From: Corticimicrobacter populi
GTDB lineage: Bacteria > Pseudomonadota > Gammaproteobacteria > Burkholderiales > Burkholderiaceae_B
Assembly: GCF_003123725.1 (NCBI RefSeq)
Contig: NZ_QETA01000001.1
Span: 372,001-436,000 of the forward strand
Reading direction: 5' to 3'
DNA length: 64,000 bases
Below the pieces are notes generated by a model, which was not told the origin of the DNA, made no database searches, and saw only the letters and a program-made list of their open reading frames with translations. This document shows positions 25,353-34,915 of this stretch, piece by piece; the stretch's first letter is position 1; each line of letters begins with the position of its first letter. A program made the translations under genes and the position numbers.

Positions 25353-26309
25353 TCAAGTGGTTAACGGGACCAGGAAATCGCGGCTGATGCGGTTGCCCAG
25401 ATCGTTGATGCGCGCCAGGAAATTTTCCAGGTAGCGATGCAGGCCGGCTCGCAGGATGTCTTCGACGCGTCCGTATTCCAGTTCGGCCCGCAGCTTGCCG
25501 GCCAGGCGGCCCGTTTCCCTGGATCGCTGATTGGCCACATGCTGCAGGTCGCGTGACAGTGCACGCATGCAGGCCAGCAGGGAGCTGGGCATGTCGGCAC
25601 GCAGGATCAGCAATTCGGCCACGCGCTCAGGTGAGATCACATCGCGATAGACCTTGCGATAGACTTCCAGCCCCGACACCGCGGCCAGGATGGCGGACCA
25701 GCGATAGAAATCCTGGGCCTGGTGCCCGCCGGTGCTGGTGTTGTCGGGCTGCTCGTGAAACTTGACGTCCAGCAGTCGTGCCGTATTGTCGGCGCGTTCC
25801 AGATGGCTGCCCAGGCGCATGAAATGCAACGCCTCGTCATCCAGCATGGTGCCTGCCATGACGCCGCGGGTCAGGTGGGCGCGGAACTTGATCCAGTCGA
25901 AAAAGGCATCGGGATTGCGTTCGAGCTGGCCCTCGGCCAGCAGCCGCAGCATTTCGAGCCAGGTCGTGTTGCAGGTTTCCCAGACCTCGGTCGTCAGACT
26001 GCCGCGTACGGCGCGTGCATTTTCACGGCAGGCACGTATGCAGGCATAGATCGACGAAGGATTATCGGCATCGCGCACCATGAATTGCATAATGGTGCGC
26101 GGATCGACATCGCCGCAGCGATCCGCGTAGGCATGCTGCAATTCGCTGATGCGCAGCACGGCCTGCCAGGACTGTGCCAGGCTTTGCGGTGAGCGCGGCA
26201 GCAGTGACATGGTCAGATTCACGCCCAGCATGCGTGCGGTGTTTTCGGCACGCTCGATATGGCGGCACATCCAGAACAGATTGTCGGCGGTTCGGCTGAG
26301 CATGCTCAT
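25353..26309 (-). CDS. Alpha-E domain protein (DUF403)
   Basis: Mostly alpha-helical protein of 318 residues, of unknown molecular function. The start MSMLSRTADNLFWMCRHIERAENTARMLGVN and the later MRLGSHLERADNTARLLDVKFHE are characteristic of the family and look like an internal repeat. It overlaps the ATP-grasp stop by 4 bp (ATGA), so the two are translated together. Alpha-E proteins nearly always sit beside circularly permuted ATP-grasp genes and are thought to be their partners. Confidence 0.93.
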   Translation of the reverse strand: MSMLSRTADNLFWMCRHIERAENTARMLGVNLTMSLLPRSPQSLAQSWQAVLRISELQHAYADRCGDVDPRTIMQFMVRDADNPSSIYACIRACRENARAVRGSLTTEVWETCNTTWLEMLRLLAEGQLERNPDAFFDWIKFRAHLTRGVMAGTMLDDEALHFMRLGSHLERADNTARLLDVKFHEQPDNTSTGGHQAQDFYRWSAILAAVSGLEVYRKVYRDVISPERVAELLILRADMPSSLLACMRALSRDLQHVANQRSRETGRLAGKLRAELEYGRVEDILRAGLHRYLENFLARINDLGNRISRDFLVPLTT

Positions 26310-27739
26310 TCCTCCAGTATCCAGGTGTCCTTGGTGCCGCCGCCCTGGCTGCTGTTGACGACCAGCGAACCTTCTTTGAGGGCGACCCGGCACAGCCCGC
26401 CCGGGACGGTGCGGATATCCTTGCCGCACAGCACATAGGGACGCAGGTCGACATGGCGTGGGGCGATGCCGTTTTGCACATAGGTGGGAATGGTCGACAG
26501 CGCCAGTGTGGGCTGGGCGATATAGTGGTGCGGTCGTGCCCGCACCAATTCCCGGAACTGCGCAAGCTGGGCGCGACTGGCGGCCGGGCCGACCAGCATG
26601 CCATAGCCACCGGCCCCATGGACCTCCTTGACGACCAGGTCCGCCATGTTCGCCAGTACGTAGGACAGTTCGTCGGGCTTGCCGCATTGCCAGGTCGGTA
26701 CATTCGAGAGAATGGGTTCCTCGCCCAGGTAAAAGCGGATCATGTCCGGCACGAAGAGATAGGTCGATTTGTCGTCGGCCAGACCTGTGCCGATGGCATT
26801 GGCCAGCGTCACGCGACCGGCCCGATAGACTGACAGCAAGCCCGGCACGCCCAGGGCGGAATCAGCCCGAAAGGCCAGGGGATCGAGGAAATCATCATCC
26901 ACGCGCCGGTAGATGACGTCGACGCGTTTCGGGCCTTGCGTGGTGCGCATGTAGACCGTGTTCTGGTCGACGAACAGATCCTGGCCCTCGACCAGCTCCA
27001 CACCCATCTGCTGGGCCAGGAAGGCATGCTCGAAATAGGCCGAGTTGTACATGCCGGGCGTCAGGACCACGACCGTGGGATCGTCGATGCTGCGGGGCGC
27101 GACTTCGCGAAGATTGTCCAGCAGCAGGTCGGGATAGTGCGCGACGGGGGCGACCTGGAGGCGGCTGAAGGCATCGGGCATCAGGCGCATCGACATTTTT
27201 CGGTTCTCCAGCATGTAGGAGACGCCGGAGGGCACGCGCAGGTTGTCTTCCAGTACATAGAATTCGCCCTGGCCGGCGCGCACGATATCGATCCCGGCGA
27301 TGTGGCAATAAATGTCCTCGGCGACATCCACATCCTGCATTTCAGGGCGGTACTGCGTGTTCAGGAACACCTGTTCGGGAGGGACCACGCCAGCCTTGAT
27401 GATGTCGTGGTCATGGTAGATGTCGTGGATGAAGCGATTGAGGGCCCGCACGCGCTGCTTGAGGCCCAGGTCCAGCATGTGCCATTCATCGGCAGGGATG
27501 ATGCGCGGGATCAGATCGAAAGGAATCAGCCGCTCGTTGCCATCGGCATCGCCAGCCAGCGAGAACGTGATGCCGACGCGACGAAAGTTCAGGTCGGCTT
27601 CAAGCTGGAGGTGGGCCATGGCATCGGTCGGCTGTCCGGCCAGCCAGTTGGCAAAGCCCTGGTAGTGCGGCCTGACCTGACCTTGCTCATCCATCATCTC
27701 ATCGAACGCCCTGGGGCGCGCAGCGGGAAAATCCATCAT
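26306..27739 (-). CDS. Circularly permuted ATP-grasp protein (type 2)
   Basis: Predicted ATP-dependent carboxylate-amine ligase of 477 residues, first gene of the Anbu cluster. Recognisable parts are FDLIPRIIPADEW, LEDNLRVPSGVSYMLENR, VVVLTPGMYNSAYFEHAFLAQQMGVELVEGQDL, RRVDDDFLDP, VKEVHGAGGYGMLVGP and LRPYVLCGKDIRTVPGGLCRVAL. It probably joins amino acids or peptides; the product is unknown. I chose the ATG at 27739 because AGGAG lies 7 nt upstream (an adjacent ATG at 27736 is also possible). A sigma-54 promoter sits about 65 bp upstream. Confidence 0.93.
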   Translation of the reverse strand: MMDFPAARPRAFDEMMDEQGQVRPHYQGFANWLAGQPTDAMAHLQLEADLNFRRVGITFSLAGDADGNERLIPFDLIPRIIPADEWHMLDLGLKQRVRALNRFIHDIYHDHDIIKAGVVPPEQVFLNTQYRPEMQDVDVAEDIYCHIAGIDIVRAGQGEFYVLEDNLRVPSGVSYMLENRKMSMRLMPDAFSRLQVAPVAHYPDLLLDNLREVAPRSIDDPTVVVLTPGMYNSAYFEHAFLAQQMGVELVEGQDLFVDQNTVYMRTTQGPKRVDVIYRRVDDDFLDPLAFRADSALGVPGLLSVYRAGRVTLANAIGTGLADDKSTYLFVPDMIRFYLGEEPILSNVPTWQCGKPDELSYVLANMADLVVKEVHGAGGYGMLVGPAASRAQLAQFRELVRARPHHYIAQPTLALSTIPTYVQNGIAPRHVDLRPYVLCGKDIRTVPGGLCRVALKEGSLVVNSSQGGGTKDTWILEE

Positions 27740-27802
27740 GCAGCATGCTCCTGGTTGCGTGCGCGCCGCGAGGGCGGTGACGCACGGGTCATAGAACTGC
27801 CA

Positions 27803-27818
27803 AGCAAATGGCATGCCA
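27803..27818 (-). promoter_or_regulatory. Sigma-54 (-24/-12) promoter of the Anbu cluster
   Basis: On the minus strand the site reads TGGCATGCCATTTGCT, against the consensus TGGCACG-N4-TTGCW. It has a single mismatch and keeps the invariant GG-N10-GC spacing. Transcription would start near 27792, giving a leader of roughly 53 nt to the ATP-grasp ATG at 27739. Confidence 0.75.
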
Positions 27819-27905
27819 GCCGGGCATGCGAACAGCAAAATCGTGGATGAGGCCTTGTGCCAGTGGCTGACGCGCTGGGTCAGTGCATGGAACGATGCGG
27901 GCCAC

Positions 27906-27922
27906 CGCACAGTGCAGGTGGC
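27906..27922 (-). promoter_or_regulatory. NtrC-like binding site, proximal
   Basis: CGCACAGTGCAGGTGGC fits GCACC-N5-GGTGC at 8 of 10 core positions. Its centre lies about 122 bp upstream of the predicted sigma-54 start point, a usual distance for an enhancer. It is weaker than the distal site, from which it is about 44 bp (four helical turns) away. Confidence 0.45.
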
Positions 27923-27949
27923 GGCATGGAATCGCTGTTTGGGTGCAAA

Positions 27950-27966
27950 CGCACCATAGTGATGCG
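27950..27966 (-). promoter_or_regulatory. NtrC-like binding site, distal
   Basis: CGCACCATAGTGATGCG matches the NtrC core GCACC-N5-GGTGC at 9 of 10 positions and is a near-perfect inverted repeat. It is centred about 166 bp upstream of the predicted sigma-54 start point of the Anbu cluster. Confidence 0.6.
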
Positions 27967-27992
27967 TTGATTATGCCTTATCGTGAGGCAGT

Positions 27993-28865
27993 TCAGCCGC
28001 TTTTGCGTCGGCTCGAGATGACCGATGCCGCAATGATCAGCAAGGCACCGATCATCATCCGGGCGCTCGGTTGCTGCGCAAAGAGTGCCCAGGCAAAGGC
28101 AATCGCATAGACCGGCTCCAGGGCAATCACCAGACCCGCCGTGCGGGCATTGAGCCGGGCCAGGCTCGACACGAACAGAAAATGCGACAGCCCGGTGCAG
28201 AACACACCCAGCAGGGCCAGCCAGAACCAGTCGGAAGGCGAGACCGCACCGATGGCACCGAGCGAGAACGGCAGTGCGCACAGGGCGACGGCGATGTTCT
28301 GCCAGAAAGAGACTTGCAACGGATCGATGCCGCGTGCCGCGTAGCGGTTGCTGATGGCCAGCAGTGCGAACGACAGGCCGGACAGCAGCCCCCAGACCAG
28401 TCCGATGGTGCCTTCGTCGGCAAAGTCGAAGGAAGGCGTGACCAGGACCAGTCCAAGGCTGACCAGTCCGAGCAGCAGCCATTCCAGCAGGCCGATGCGT
28501 TCCTTGAAGAACAAAGCCTCGCACAGTGTGATGAAGGCCGGGAAGCTGGCAAAGCCAAGCGTGGCGACGGCAATTCCGCCGACCTTGACCGAGACGAAGA
28601 AAGTGACCCAGTGCACAGCCAGCAGGGCACCCGAGCCAAGCAGTGTCAGATAGCGGCGGCGATTCATCTCGCGCAGAATGGGGCGACCCTGAAGACGTGC
28701 CATCAGGCCCAGCGATACCACGGCAAAGAGTGCGCGCCCCAGCGTGATGACGACGGCACCGGCCTGGATGACTTCGCCGAAGACGCCGGTCAGGCCGAAC
28801 AGCACTGCGGCGACGTGGATGTAGGCGAGGGCTCGCTGATGGGTGATGAGTGAATCGCTCTGCAC
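27993..28865 (-). CDS. EamA/DMT family transporter
   Basis: Predicted 10-helix permease of 290 residues with two EamA repeats; the second starts near IGLVWGLLSGLSFALLAISNRY. LGFASFPAFITLCEALFFKERI and VIALEPVYAIAFAWALF are typical EamA segments. The substrate cannot be read; metabolite or amino acid efflux is common in the family. It is divergent from another DMT gene with only 57 bp between them. Downstream on the same strand lies the Anbu cluster, but the sigma-54 promoter in between suggests separate transcription. Confidence 0.85.
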   Translation of the reverse strand: MQSDSLITHQRALAYIHVAAVLFGLTGVFGEVIQAGAVVITLGRALFAVVSLGLMARLQGRPILREMNRRRYLTLLGSGALLAVHWVTFFVSVKVGGIAVATLGFASFPAFITLCEALFFKERIGLLEWLLLGLVSLGLVLVTPSFDFADEGTIGLVWGLLSGLSFALLAISNRYAARGIDPLQVSFWQNIAVALCALPFSLGAIGAVSPSDWFWLALLGVFCTGLSHFLFVSSLARLNARTAGLVIALEPVYAIAFAWALFAQQPSARMMIGALLIIAASVISSRRKSG

Positions 28866-28922
28866 GAATTAATCCTCTAGAATGAGCGGCTATTCTACCT
28901 TTGCAGATTACCGGGTGGGGGC

Positions 28923-29864
28923 ATGTCCAATCGCACCATCGGCTTCCTGCTGGCGGCGCTGGGTTCGGTGCTGTTTGCAGGCAAGGCCATTGCAGTCAAA
29001 TTCACCTACCGCTACGGTATCGATCCAGTTACGCTGATCGCCTTTCGCATGCTTTTTGCACTGCCGTTTTTCGCTGTCATCGCCTGGCACGAAACTCGCC
29101 GTGCCCGCCGCAATGGCGTGCCACCGCTGACACGACAGGAAAAACTGCGCATCGTGCTGCTGGGGCTGATCGGTTATTACCTGTCGAGCTTTCTGGATTT
29201 CATTGGCCTGCAATATGTCAGTGCCGGTCTGGAGCGGGCGATCCTTTTCCTGTCTCCGACCTTCGTGCTGCTGATGACGGCCTTCTGGCTCAAGCGGCCG
29301 ATTGCGCGTGCGCAGTGGGTCGCGATGGCCCTGGCCTATGCAGGGGTCCTGCTGGTATTTGTGCAGGATATCCGCTTCGGGGGCGAGCAGGTCATGCTGG
29401 GATCGCTCTGCGTGCTGGGGGCTGCATTCAGCTATGCCTGCTACCTGATCGGTGCGGGCGAACTGATCAAGCGCGTCGGTTCCACGCGGCTGGTTGCCTA
29501 TGCCATGTGCACGTCATGCGTGGTGGTGCTGTTGCAGTTCTTCATCGTGCATGATGCCGGCGTCCTGCTGGCGCAGCCTGCCGGCGTCTATGGCTGGTCG
29601 CTGATTCATGCCACGCTCAATACCGTGCTGCCGGTGTTCATGATCATGTGGTCGGTCGAACGCATCGGTGCCGCCATGTCGGCCCAACTGGGCATGCTGG
29701 GGCCGATTTCACTGCTGTTCATGGCGGCGTGGTGGCTGGATGAACCGCTGACCCTGTGGCATCTGGGGGGGACGGTTCTGGTTATCATGGGCACGTATGT
29801 GCTGACGCGTGTGCGCACGCCATCCCCCGATACGAATACAACTTCAGCAAGGAGCAAGATATGA
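28923..29864 (+). CDS. EamA/DMT family transporter
   Basis: Predicted 10-helix permease of 313 residues. TIGFLLAALGSVLFAGKAIAVKFTYRYGIDPVTL opens the first EamA repeat, with YVSAGLERAILFLSPTFVLL after it; the second repeat begins near VMLGSLCVLGAAFSYACYLIG and ends LGPISLLFMAAWWLDEPL. It differs in sequence from the divergent DMT neighbour, so this is not a recent duplication. The stop overlaps the start of the downstream oxidoreductase gene by 4 bp (ATGA), so the pair is cotranscribed. The substrate is unknown. Confidence 0.85.
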   Translation: MSNRTIGFLLAALGSVLFAGKAIAVKFTYRYGIDPVTLIAFRMLFALPFFAVIAWHETRRARRNGVPPLTRQEKLRIVLLGLIGYYLSSFLDFIGLQYVSAGLERAILFLSPTFVLLMTAFWLKRPIARAQWVAMALAYAGVLLVFVQDIRFGGEQVMLGSLCVLGAAFSYACYLIGAGELIKRVGSTRLVAYAMCTSCVVVLLQFFIVHDAGVLLAQPAGVYGWSLIHATLNTVLPVFMIMWSVERIGAAMSAQLGMLGPISLLFMAAWWLDEPLTLWHLGGTVLVIMGTYVLTRVRTPSPDTNTTSARSKI

Positions 29865-30847
29865 GTCAGACAGCCAAGGCCATCCTGATCCGCCGCCATG
29901 GCGGCCCGGAAGTGCTTGAGTGGACCGATGTCCAGGTGCCGGCCCCCGGCCCCGACGAGGTGACGGTACGCCAGCATGCCGCCGGTCTCAACTTTATCGA
30001 CATCTATTTCCGTGACGGCCTCTACCAGCATCCACTGCCGCATGGGCTGGGTTTCGAGGGGGCGGGCGTGGTCGAGGCGGTGGGCAGCACGGTGACCCAT
30101 TTCAAGCCAGGTGACCGGGTGGCCTATGGCCAGAGCCCGCTGGGCGGTTATGCCGAGCTGCGCAACGTGCCGGCGCACCAGTTGGTCAAGCTGCCCGAGG
30201 GCATTTCCTTCGAGCAGGCCGCTGCGATGATGCTCAAGGGGCTGACAGTGCAGTACCTGCTGCGCCAGACCTACCGGGTGCAGGAAGGGGAAACCATCCT
30301 GTTCCATGCTGCTGCCGGAGGCGTGGGCCTGTTTGCCTGCCAGTGGGCGCGAGCACTGGGCGTGAAACTGATCGGTACCGTTTCCAGTCCCGAAAAAGCG
30401 GCATTGGCGCGTGCCCACGGGGCCTGGGAAACCATCGACTATTCGCGCGAAAACGTCGCCCAGCGCGTGTTGGAACTGACCGAGGGCAAGAAAGTGCCGG
30501 TTGTTTATGACGGCGTAGGCCAGGCGACCTGGGAAGCATCGCTCGATTCGCTCAAGCCGCGTGGGCTGTTGGTCAGTTTCGGCAACGCTTCGGGTGCCGT
30601 GACCGGGGTCAATCTGGGCGTGCTGGCGCAGAAGGGTTCCCTGTACGTGACCCGTCCTACATTGGGTACGTATGTGGCAGAGCCAGGTGCGCTGGATGCC
30701 GCAGCAACCGAATTGTTCGATCTGGTACAGAACGGCCGGATCGACGTCCAGATCGGCCAGCGCTATCCGCTGGCCCAGGCGGCCGCGGCCCAGACGGCGC
30801 TGGCCGCGCGCCAGACGACCGGAGCCACCATTTTCACGATGGCGTAA
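29861..30847 (+). CDS. qor: Quinone oxidoreductase (Qor, zeta-crystallin type)
   Basis: NADPH-dependent quinone or enone reductase of the medium-chain (MDR) superfamily without catalytic zinc, 328 residues. The N-terminal catalytic domain has GLNFIDIYFRDGLY and GFEGAGVVEAVG; the Rossmann domain has ILFHAAAGGVGLFACQWARALG, VVYDGVG and LLVSFGNASG. AAGGAG (29849-29854) precedes the ATG at 29861. It is coupled to the upstream DMT gene and ends just before a strong intrinsic terminator. Confidence 0.9.
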   Translation: MSQTAKAILIRRHGGPEVLEWTDVQVPAPGPDEVTVRQHAAGLNFIDIYFRDGLYQHPLPHGLGFEGAGVVEAVGSTVTHFKPGDRVAYGQSPLGGYAELRNVPAHQLVKLPEGISFEQAAAMMLKGLTVQYLLRQTYRVQEGETILFHAAAGGVGLFACQWARALGVKLIGTVSSPEKAALARAHGAWETIDYSRENVAQRVLELTEGKKVPVVYDGVGQATWEASLDSLKPRGLLVSFGNASGAVTGVNLGVLAQKGSLYVTRPTLGTYVAEPGALDAAATELFDLVQNGRIDVQIGQRYPLAQAAAAQTALAARQTTGATIFTMA

Positions 30848-30867
30848 TGCCTGGCTGAACGGTTGAA

Positions 30868-30904
30868 ACGGGGCGTGCCGCTATTGGTCACGCCCCGTTT
30901 TTTT
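30868..30904 (+). terminator. Intrinsic terminator after qor
   Basis: The 10-bp perfect stem ACGGGGCGTG / CACGCCCCGT (30868-30877 and 30889-30898) is followed by a run of T. On the minus strand it is followed by TTTC, so it may also end the pepN-fbp transcript. Confidence 0.85.
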
Positions 30905-31910
30905 ACTGCTGGTGGTATTCGGCGATGCGGGCGATTTCGTTCTTCGAACCCAGCATCACGCTGACGCGTTGATGCAATGCTTCGGGCTGGATGTCCAGGA
31001 TGCGTTGCGTGCCGTCAATCGAGGCACCGCCGGCCTGCTCGATCAGCATGCTCATCGGGTTGGCTTCGTACATCAGGCGCAGTTTGCCGGCTTTCTCGGG
31101 TTCACGGGCATCCCAGGGGTACATGAAGACGCCGCCGCGATTCATGATGCGATGCACGTCCGATACCATCGAGGCGATCCAGCGCATGTTGTAGTTCTTG
31201 CCGAGCGGGCCATCCTGGCCAGCCAGGCAGTCCTCGATGTAGCGACGCATCTCGGGAGCCCAGTGGCGCATGTTGGACATGTTGATGGCGAATTCCTTGG
31301 TGTCTTCCGGGATGCGGATGTTTTCGCCCGTCAGGCACCAGGCACCCATTTCCCGATCCAGCGTGAAGCTGGCCACGCCGTTGCCCGTGGTAAGTACCAG
31401 CATGGTCTGCGGACCGTAGATGGCATAGCCGGCGGCCACTTGGCGGCTGCCGGGCTGCAGGAAATCGGCTTCTTCGATATCGCGCCCCTCGGCTCCAGCC
31501 GGGGCCTTCAGAACCGAGAAAATCGTACCGATCGAGACGTTGACGTCAATGTTCGAGGAGCCATCGAGCGGATCGAACAGCAGCAGGTATTCGCCCTTGG
31601 GATAGCGATTGGGAATGCGGTGGATGGTGGTCATCTCTTCCGATGCCATGCCTGCCAGATGGCCGCCCCACTCATTGGCTTCGAGCAGAATGTCGTTGGA
31701 CAGCACATCGAGCTTTTTCTGGATCTCGCCCTGCACGTTTTCGCTGCCCAGACTGCCGAGTACGCCTCCCAGCGCACCCTTGCCGACGGCGTGACCAATG
31801 GACTTGCAGGCACGTGCCACGATCTCCAGCAGCAGGCGCAGTTCAGGATCGATGGACTGGTGCTCGCGCTGTTGCTCGACCAGATAATGGGTCAGGGTCT
31901 TGTACTTCAT
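30903..31910 (-). CDS. fbp: Class I fructose-1,6-bisphosphatase
   Basis: Gluconeogenic phosphatase converting fructose-1,6-bisphosphate to fructose-6-phosphate. The 335-residue product has the metal-binding signature [22 protein letters not shown] near residues 112-133, SEEM before it, and GGVFMYPWD and [21 protein letters not shown] near the C-terminus. Length is normal. The ATG at 31910 overlaps the pepN stop by 4 bp (ATGA), so its translation depends at least partly on pepN. Confidence 0.95.
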   Translation of the reverse strand: MKYKTLTHYLVEQQREHQSIDPELRLLLEIVARACKSIGHAVGKGALGGVLGSLGSENVQGEIQKKLDVLSNDILLEANEWGGHLAGMASEEMTTIHRIPNRYPKGEYLLLFDPLDGSSNIDVNVSIGTIFSVLKAPAGAEGRDIEEADFLQPGSRQVAAGYAIYGPQTMLVLTTGNGVASFTLDREMGAWCLTGENIRIPEDTKEFAINMSNMRHWAPEMRRYIEDCLAGQDGPLGKNYNMRWIASMVSDVHRIMNRGGVFMYPWDAREPEKAGKLRLMYEANPMSMLIEQAGGASIDGTQRILDIQPEALHQRVSVMLGSKNEIARIAEYHQQ

Positions 31911-34678
31911 TTGGCCTCCAGAGCGCCAAGATTCAGGGATTTTTGAATGATTTCGGACGTGTTGCGCGACAGCGATGGCTCTGCGGCGATCAGTTCCAGG
32001 GCAGCCAGCATCTTTTCACGCAGCTCCGGGGCGTGCAGCGACCAGCGATCGAATACACGCGCCAGACGAGCGGCAATTTCGGGATTGACCGGGTCCAGCA
32101 GCAGCATCTGCTCGGCCCAGAAGGCATAGCCGGCACCTTCTTCGGTATGGAAATTGAGTGCGTTGTTCATGCAGAACTGGAAGACCAGGGCCCGTACCCG
32201 GTTGGGGGTCAGCAGCGTGAACGCAGGATGCTGGGTCAGCTTGCGAACCAGGGCGACCGTGCTGTTGCAACTGGCGGCCTGTACAGCGAACCATTTGTCG
32301 ACCACCAGTGGGTCATGATGCCAGCGGGTATAGAAATCACCCAGGGCATTCTGGGCGACGATCGTATCTGCATCGTTGACCAGGCAGGCCAGGGCGGCCA
32401 GTGAGTCGGTCATGTTGCCGGCTTTCTGGAACTGTTGCTGGGCCAGACTCAGTCCATCTTGCTTGCGAGGGGCGCAGAGGTAGCTCAGTGCCAGATTTTT
32501 GAGAGAACGTCGTCCTGTCGAGAGCGGATCGGGCGAGTAGGCACCAGGCGTCATGTTTTCGTGATAGGTCTGCAGCCACAGGCTGCCCAGTTGACGGCCG
32601 AGTTCGGCGCGCACGGCCAGACGGGCTGCTGCCAGCCGGCCTGGATGCATGGGTCGCATGCGTTCGAGCAGGGTTTTCTCGAGTGGCAGGGCCAGCGCCC
32701 GGGCCCGGTAGGCAGGATCCAGTGCCGGGGTATGCAGCAGCGTAGCCCAGGCACGAACCAGCGAGGCGCTCAGCGTGACCGGCTCGTCCAGATCCATGTC
32801 GCGGGCATGGCGCAAGATCTCGCGGGCTGCCAGTTCCTGACCCGCTTCCCAGCGTGCAAAAGCATCCGGGTCGTGTTCGGACAGCAGGGCCAGTTCTTCG
32901 TCAGTCCAGTCGTATTCCACGATGACCGGTGCCGAGAAATCCCGCAGCAAGGAAGGAACGGGGCGTTGCGCGATACTGTCGAAATGCCATTGCGCCTGTT
33001 CTTCGCGCAGTTCGAGCAGGACCGTGTCGGATTGCTCGCCATTCAGGGAGAGCGGCAACGGCGTGCCGTCGGGGGCCAGCAGTCCCAGTGCAAACGGAAT
33101 GTGAAATGGGTGCTTGACGTAGTCGGCACCGCGCTGCGTTTCAACCCCCACCTTGTCGCAGCGTTGCTGCAGGGTGATGGTGCAGCGCTGTGTGGCGCTG
33201 TCATGCGCCAGGGTGACCTTGACACGAGGTGTGCCCGCCTGGGCATACCAGCGTCGAAAAATCGAAAAATCCTGGCCGGGGTGCTGGCGAGTGTAGACGG
33301 CTTCCATGGTGTCGACGAAGTCGTCGCAGGTCACGGCCTGGCCGTCGAAGCGGGCGAAGTAATCGTCCATGCCTTGCCGGAAGCCTGCTTCGCCCAGCAG
33401 CCGATGCTGCATACGAATGACTTCGGCACCTTTTTCATAAACGGTGGCCGTGTAGAAGTTGCCGATTTCCTGGTAGCTCTCGGGGCGAATGGGATGTGCC
33501 ATCGGGCCGGCGTCTTCGGGGAATTGTGCGGCGCGCAAGGCAATGACATCGTCGATGCGTTTGACGGCCCGCGCACTGGCCTGGGCTGCACGCAACTGGG
33601 CCAGTGCGGCAGACGAGCCGGCTGCCGCGTCTTCCTCGCGACGCTGTAACGCCTCTGCCATCATGTCAGCCGTGAATTCCTGATCGCGGAACACGGTCAG
33701 GCCTTCTTTCAGGCTGAGCTGAAACCAGTCGCGGCAGGTCACGCGGTTGCCGGTCCAGTTGTGGAAGTATTCGTGGCCGATGACCGACTCGATGGCTTCG
33801 TAGTTGGCATCTGTAGCCGAGTCGGGGTGTGCCAGGACATAGGCAGCATTGAAAATGTTGAGGCCCTTGTTTTCCATGGCCCCCATGTTGAAGTCGCGCG
33901 TGGCGACCACCATGAAGCGATCCAGATCGAGTTCCAGGCCAAAGCGTTGCTCATCCCAGCGCAGTGCACGCTCGAGAGAGTCCAGCGCCCATTCGGTCTG
34001 TGCCTCGGAGCCGGGGTCGCTGTAGACCTGCAGCAGCACCTCACGGCCCGAGGCGGTATGGGTCGTCTTCTGGCGGCAGGCGAACCGCCCGGCCACCAAC
34101 GCGAAGAGGTAGCTGGGTTTGGGAAATGGGTCTTCCCAGACGGTCTCATGACGGCTATCGGGCAGCTCTGTGCTGCTGATCAGGTTGCCATTGGACAGCA
34201 TCACCGGGTAGGCATTCTTGTCGGCACGCAATGTGACCTGGTAGCGTGACATGACGTCGGGCCGGTCAGGGAACCAGGTTATGCGCCGGAAGCCTTCGGC
34301 TTCGCACTGTGTGAACAGGGATTCCCCCGATACATACAATCCCATGAGCTTGGTGTTGGCGTCGGGGCGGCACAGACTGTCGATCGTCAAAGTGCAGCTT
34401 TCCGGCAGTCCTGCTACGGACAACGTGCGCGCGTCAAGCCGATAGCGGGCCGCCTCTACGGGCTGGCCATCGAGGGACAGGCCCAGCAGTTCGATATCTT
34501 CGCCGTCCAGCACCAGCAAAGTATTGGCAGGGGTGCCAGGTACACGTTGCAGTCGCAGCGTATTGCGGACCCGCGTGCCGGCGGGATCGAGATCGAATGC
34601 CAACTGAACGGTTTCGATGCGGAACGGATAGGGGCGGTAATCGCTGCGATGGATCGTGATGGCTGAATCGGTCTGCAT
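31907..34678 (-). CDS. pepN: Aminopeptidase N (M1 family)
   Basis: Zinc aminopeptidase of 923 residues that removes N-terminal residues from peptides in the cytoplasm. It shows the exopeptidase motif [11 protein letters not shown] and the zinc site [27 protein letters not shown] (HEXXH...E). Compared with my recollection of the E. coli enzyme (870 residues), it carries an extra stretch of about 28 residues just after FRDQEF, rich in Ala and Glu (encoded about 33555-33665). AGGAC precedes the ATG at 34678. It leads a two-gene unit with fbp. Confidence 0.95.
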   Translation of the reverse strand: MQTDSAITIHRSDYRPYPFRIETVQLAFDLDPAGTRVRNTLRLQRVPGTPANTLLVLDGEDIELLGLSLDGQPVEAARYRLDARTLSVAGLPESCTLTIDSLCRPDANTKLMGLYVSGESLFTQCEAEGFRRITWFPDRPDVMSRYQVTLRADKNAYPVMLSNGNLISSTELPDSRHETVWEDPFPKPSYLFALVAGRFACRQKTTHTASGREVLLQVYSDPGSEAQTEWALDSLERALRWDEQRFGLELDLDRFMVVATRDFNMGAMENKGLNIFNAAYVLAHPDSATDANYEAIESVIGHEYFHNWTGNRVTCRDWFQLSLKEGLTVFRDQEFTADMMAEALQRREEDAAAGSSAALAQLRAAQASARAVKRIDDVIALRAAQFPEDAGPMAHPIRPESYQEIGNFYTATVYEKGAEVIRMQHRLLGEAGFRQGMDDYFARFDGQAVTCDDFVDTMEAVYTRQHPGQDFSIFRRWYAQAGTPRVKVTLAHDSATQRCTITLQQRCDKVGVETQRGADYVKHPFHIPFALGLLAPDGTPLPLSLNGEQSDTVLLELREEQAQWHFDSIAQRPVPSLLRDFSAPVIVEYDWTDEELALLSEHDPDAFARWEAGQELAAREILRHARDMDLDEPVTLSASLVRAWATLLHTPALDPAYRARALALPLEKTLLERMRPMHPGRLAAARLAVRAELGRQLGSLWLQTYHENMTPGAYSPDPLSTGRRSLKNLALSYLCAPRKQDGLSLAQQQFQKAGNMTDSLAALACLVNDADTIVAQNALGDFYTRWHHDPLVVDKWFAVQAASCNSTVALVRKLTQHPAFTLLTPNRVRALVFQFCMNNALNFHTEEGAGYAFWAEQMLLLDPVNPEIAARLARVFDRWSLHAPELREKMLAALELIAAEPSLSRNTSEIIQKSLNLGALEAK

Positions 34679-34915
34679 GGTTGTCCTGCCAGTACGGTAG
34701 GGCCGGCGTCATGCCGGTACGGGTGAAATTCTGGATATTCTGGATATGATTGTCAGGGGAGTCGGGTTGCGCTCGTTGTGAAGGCAGAATGATAACCGTC
34801 TCCCAAGACTGCGCTATTGTAGTGGTTTGGCGCAGGACGGGACCCGTCGGACAGGAAACTTTCCGTGACCATGACGGTCTTATGCACATGGTGTGGCAAT
34901 TTGGATGGAGCGTGA
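34679..34915. other. Divergent pepN/lipoprotein intergenic region
   Basis: 237 bp with no gene that I can support. It contains a short direct repeat, ATTCTGGATATTCTGGATAT, near 34731-34750. It must hold promoters for both flanking genes, but I see no clear -35/-10 pair or known operator. Confidence 0.4.
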
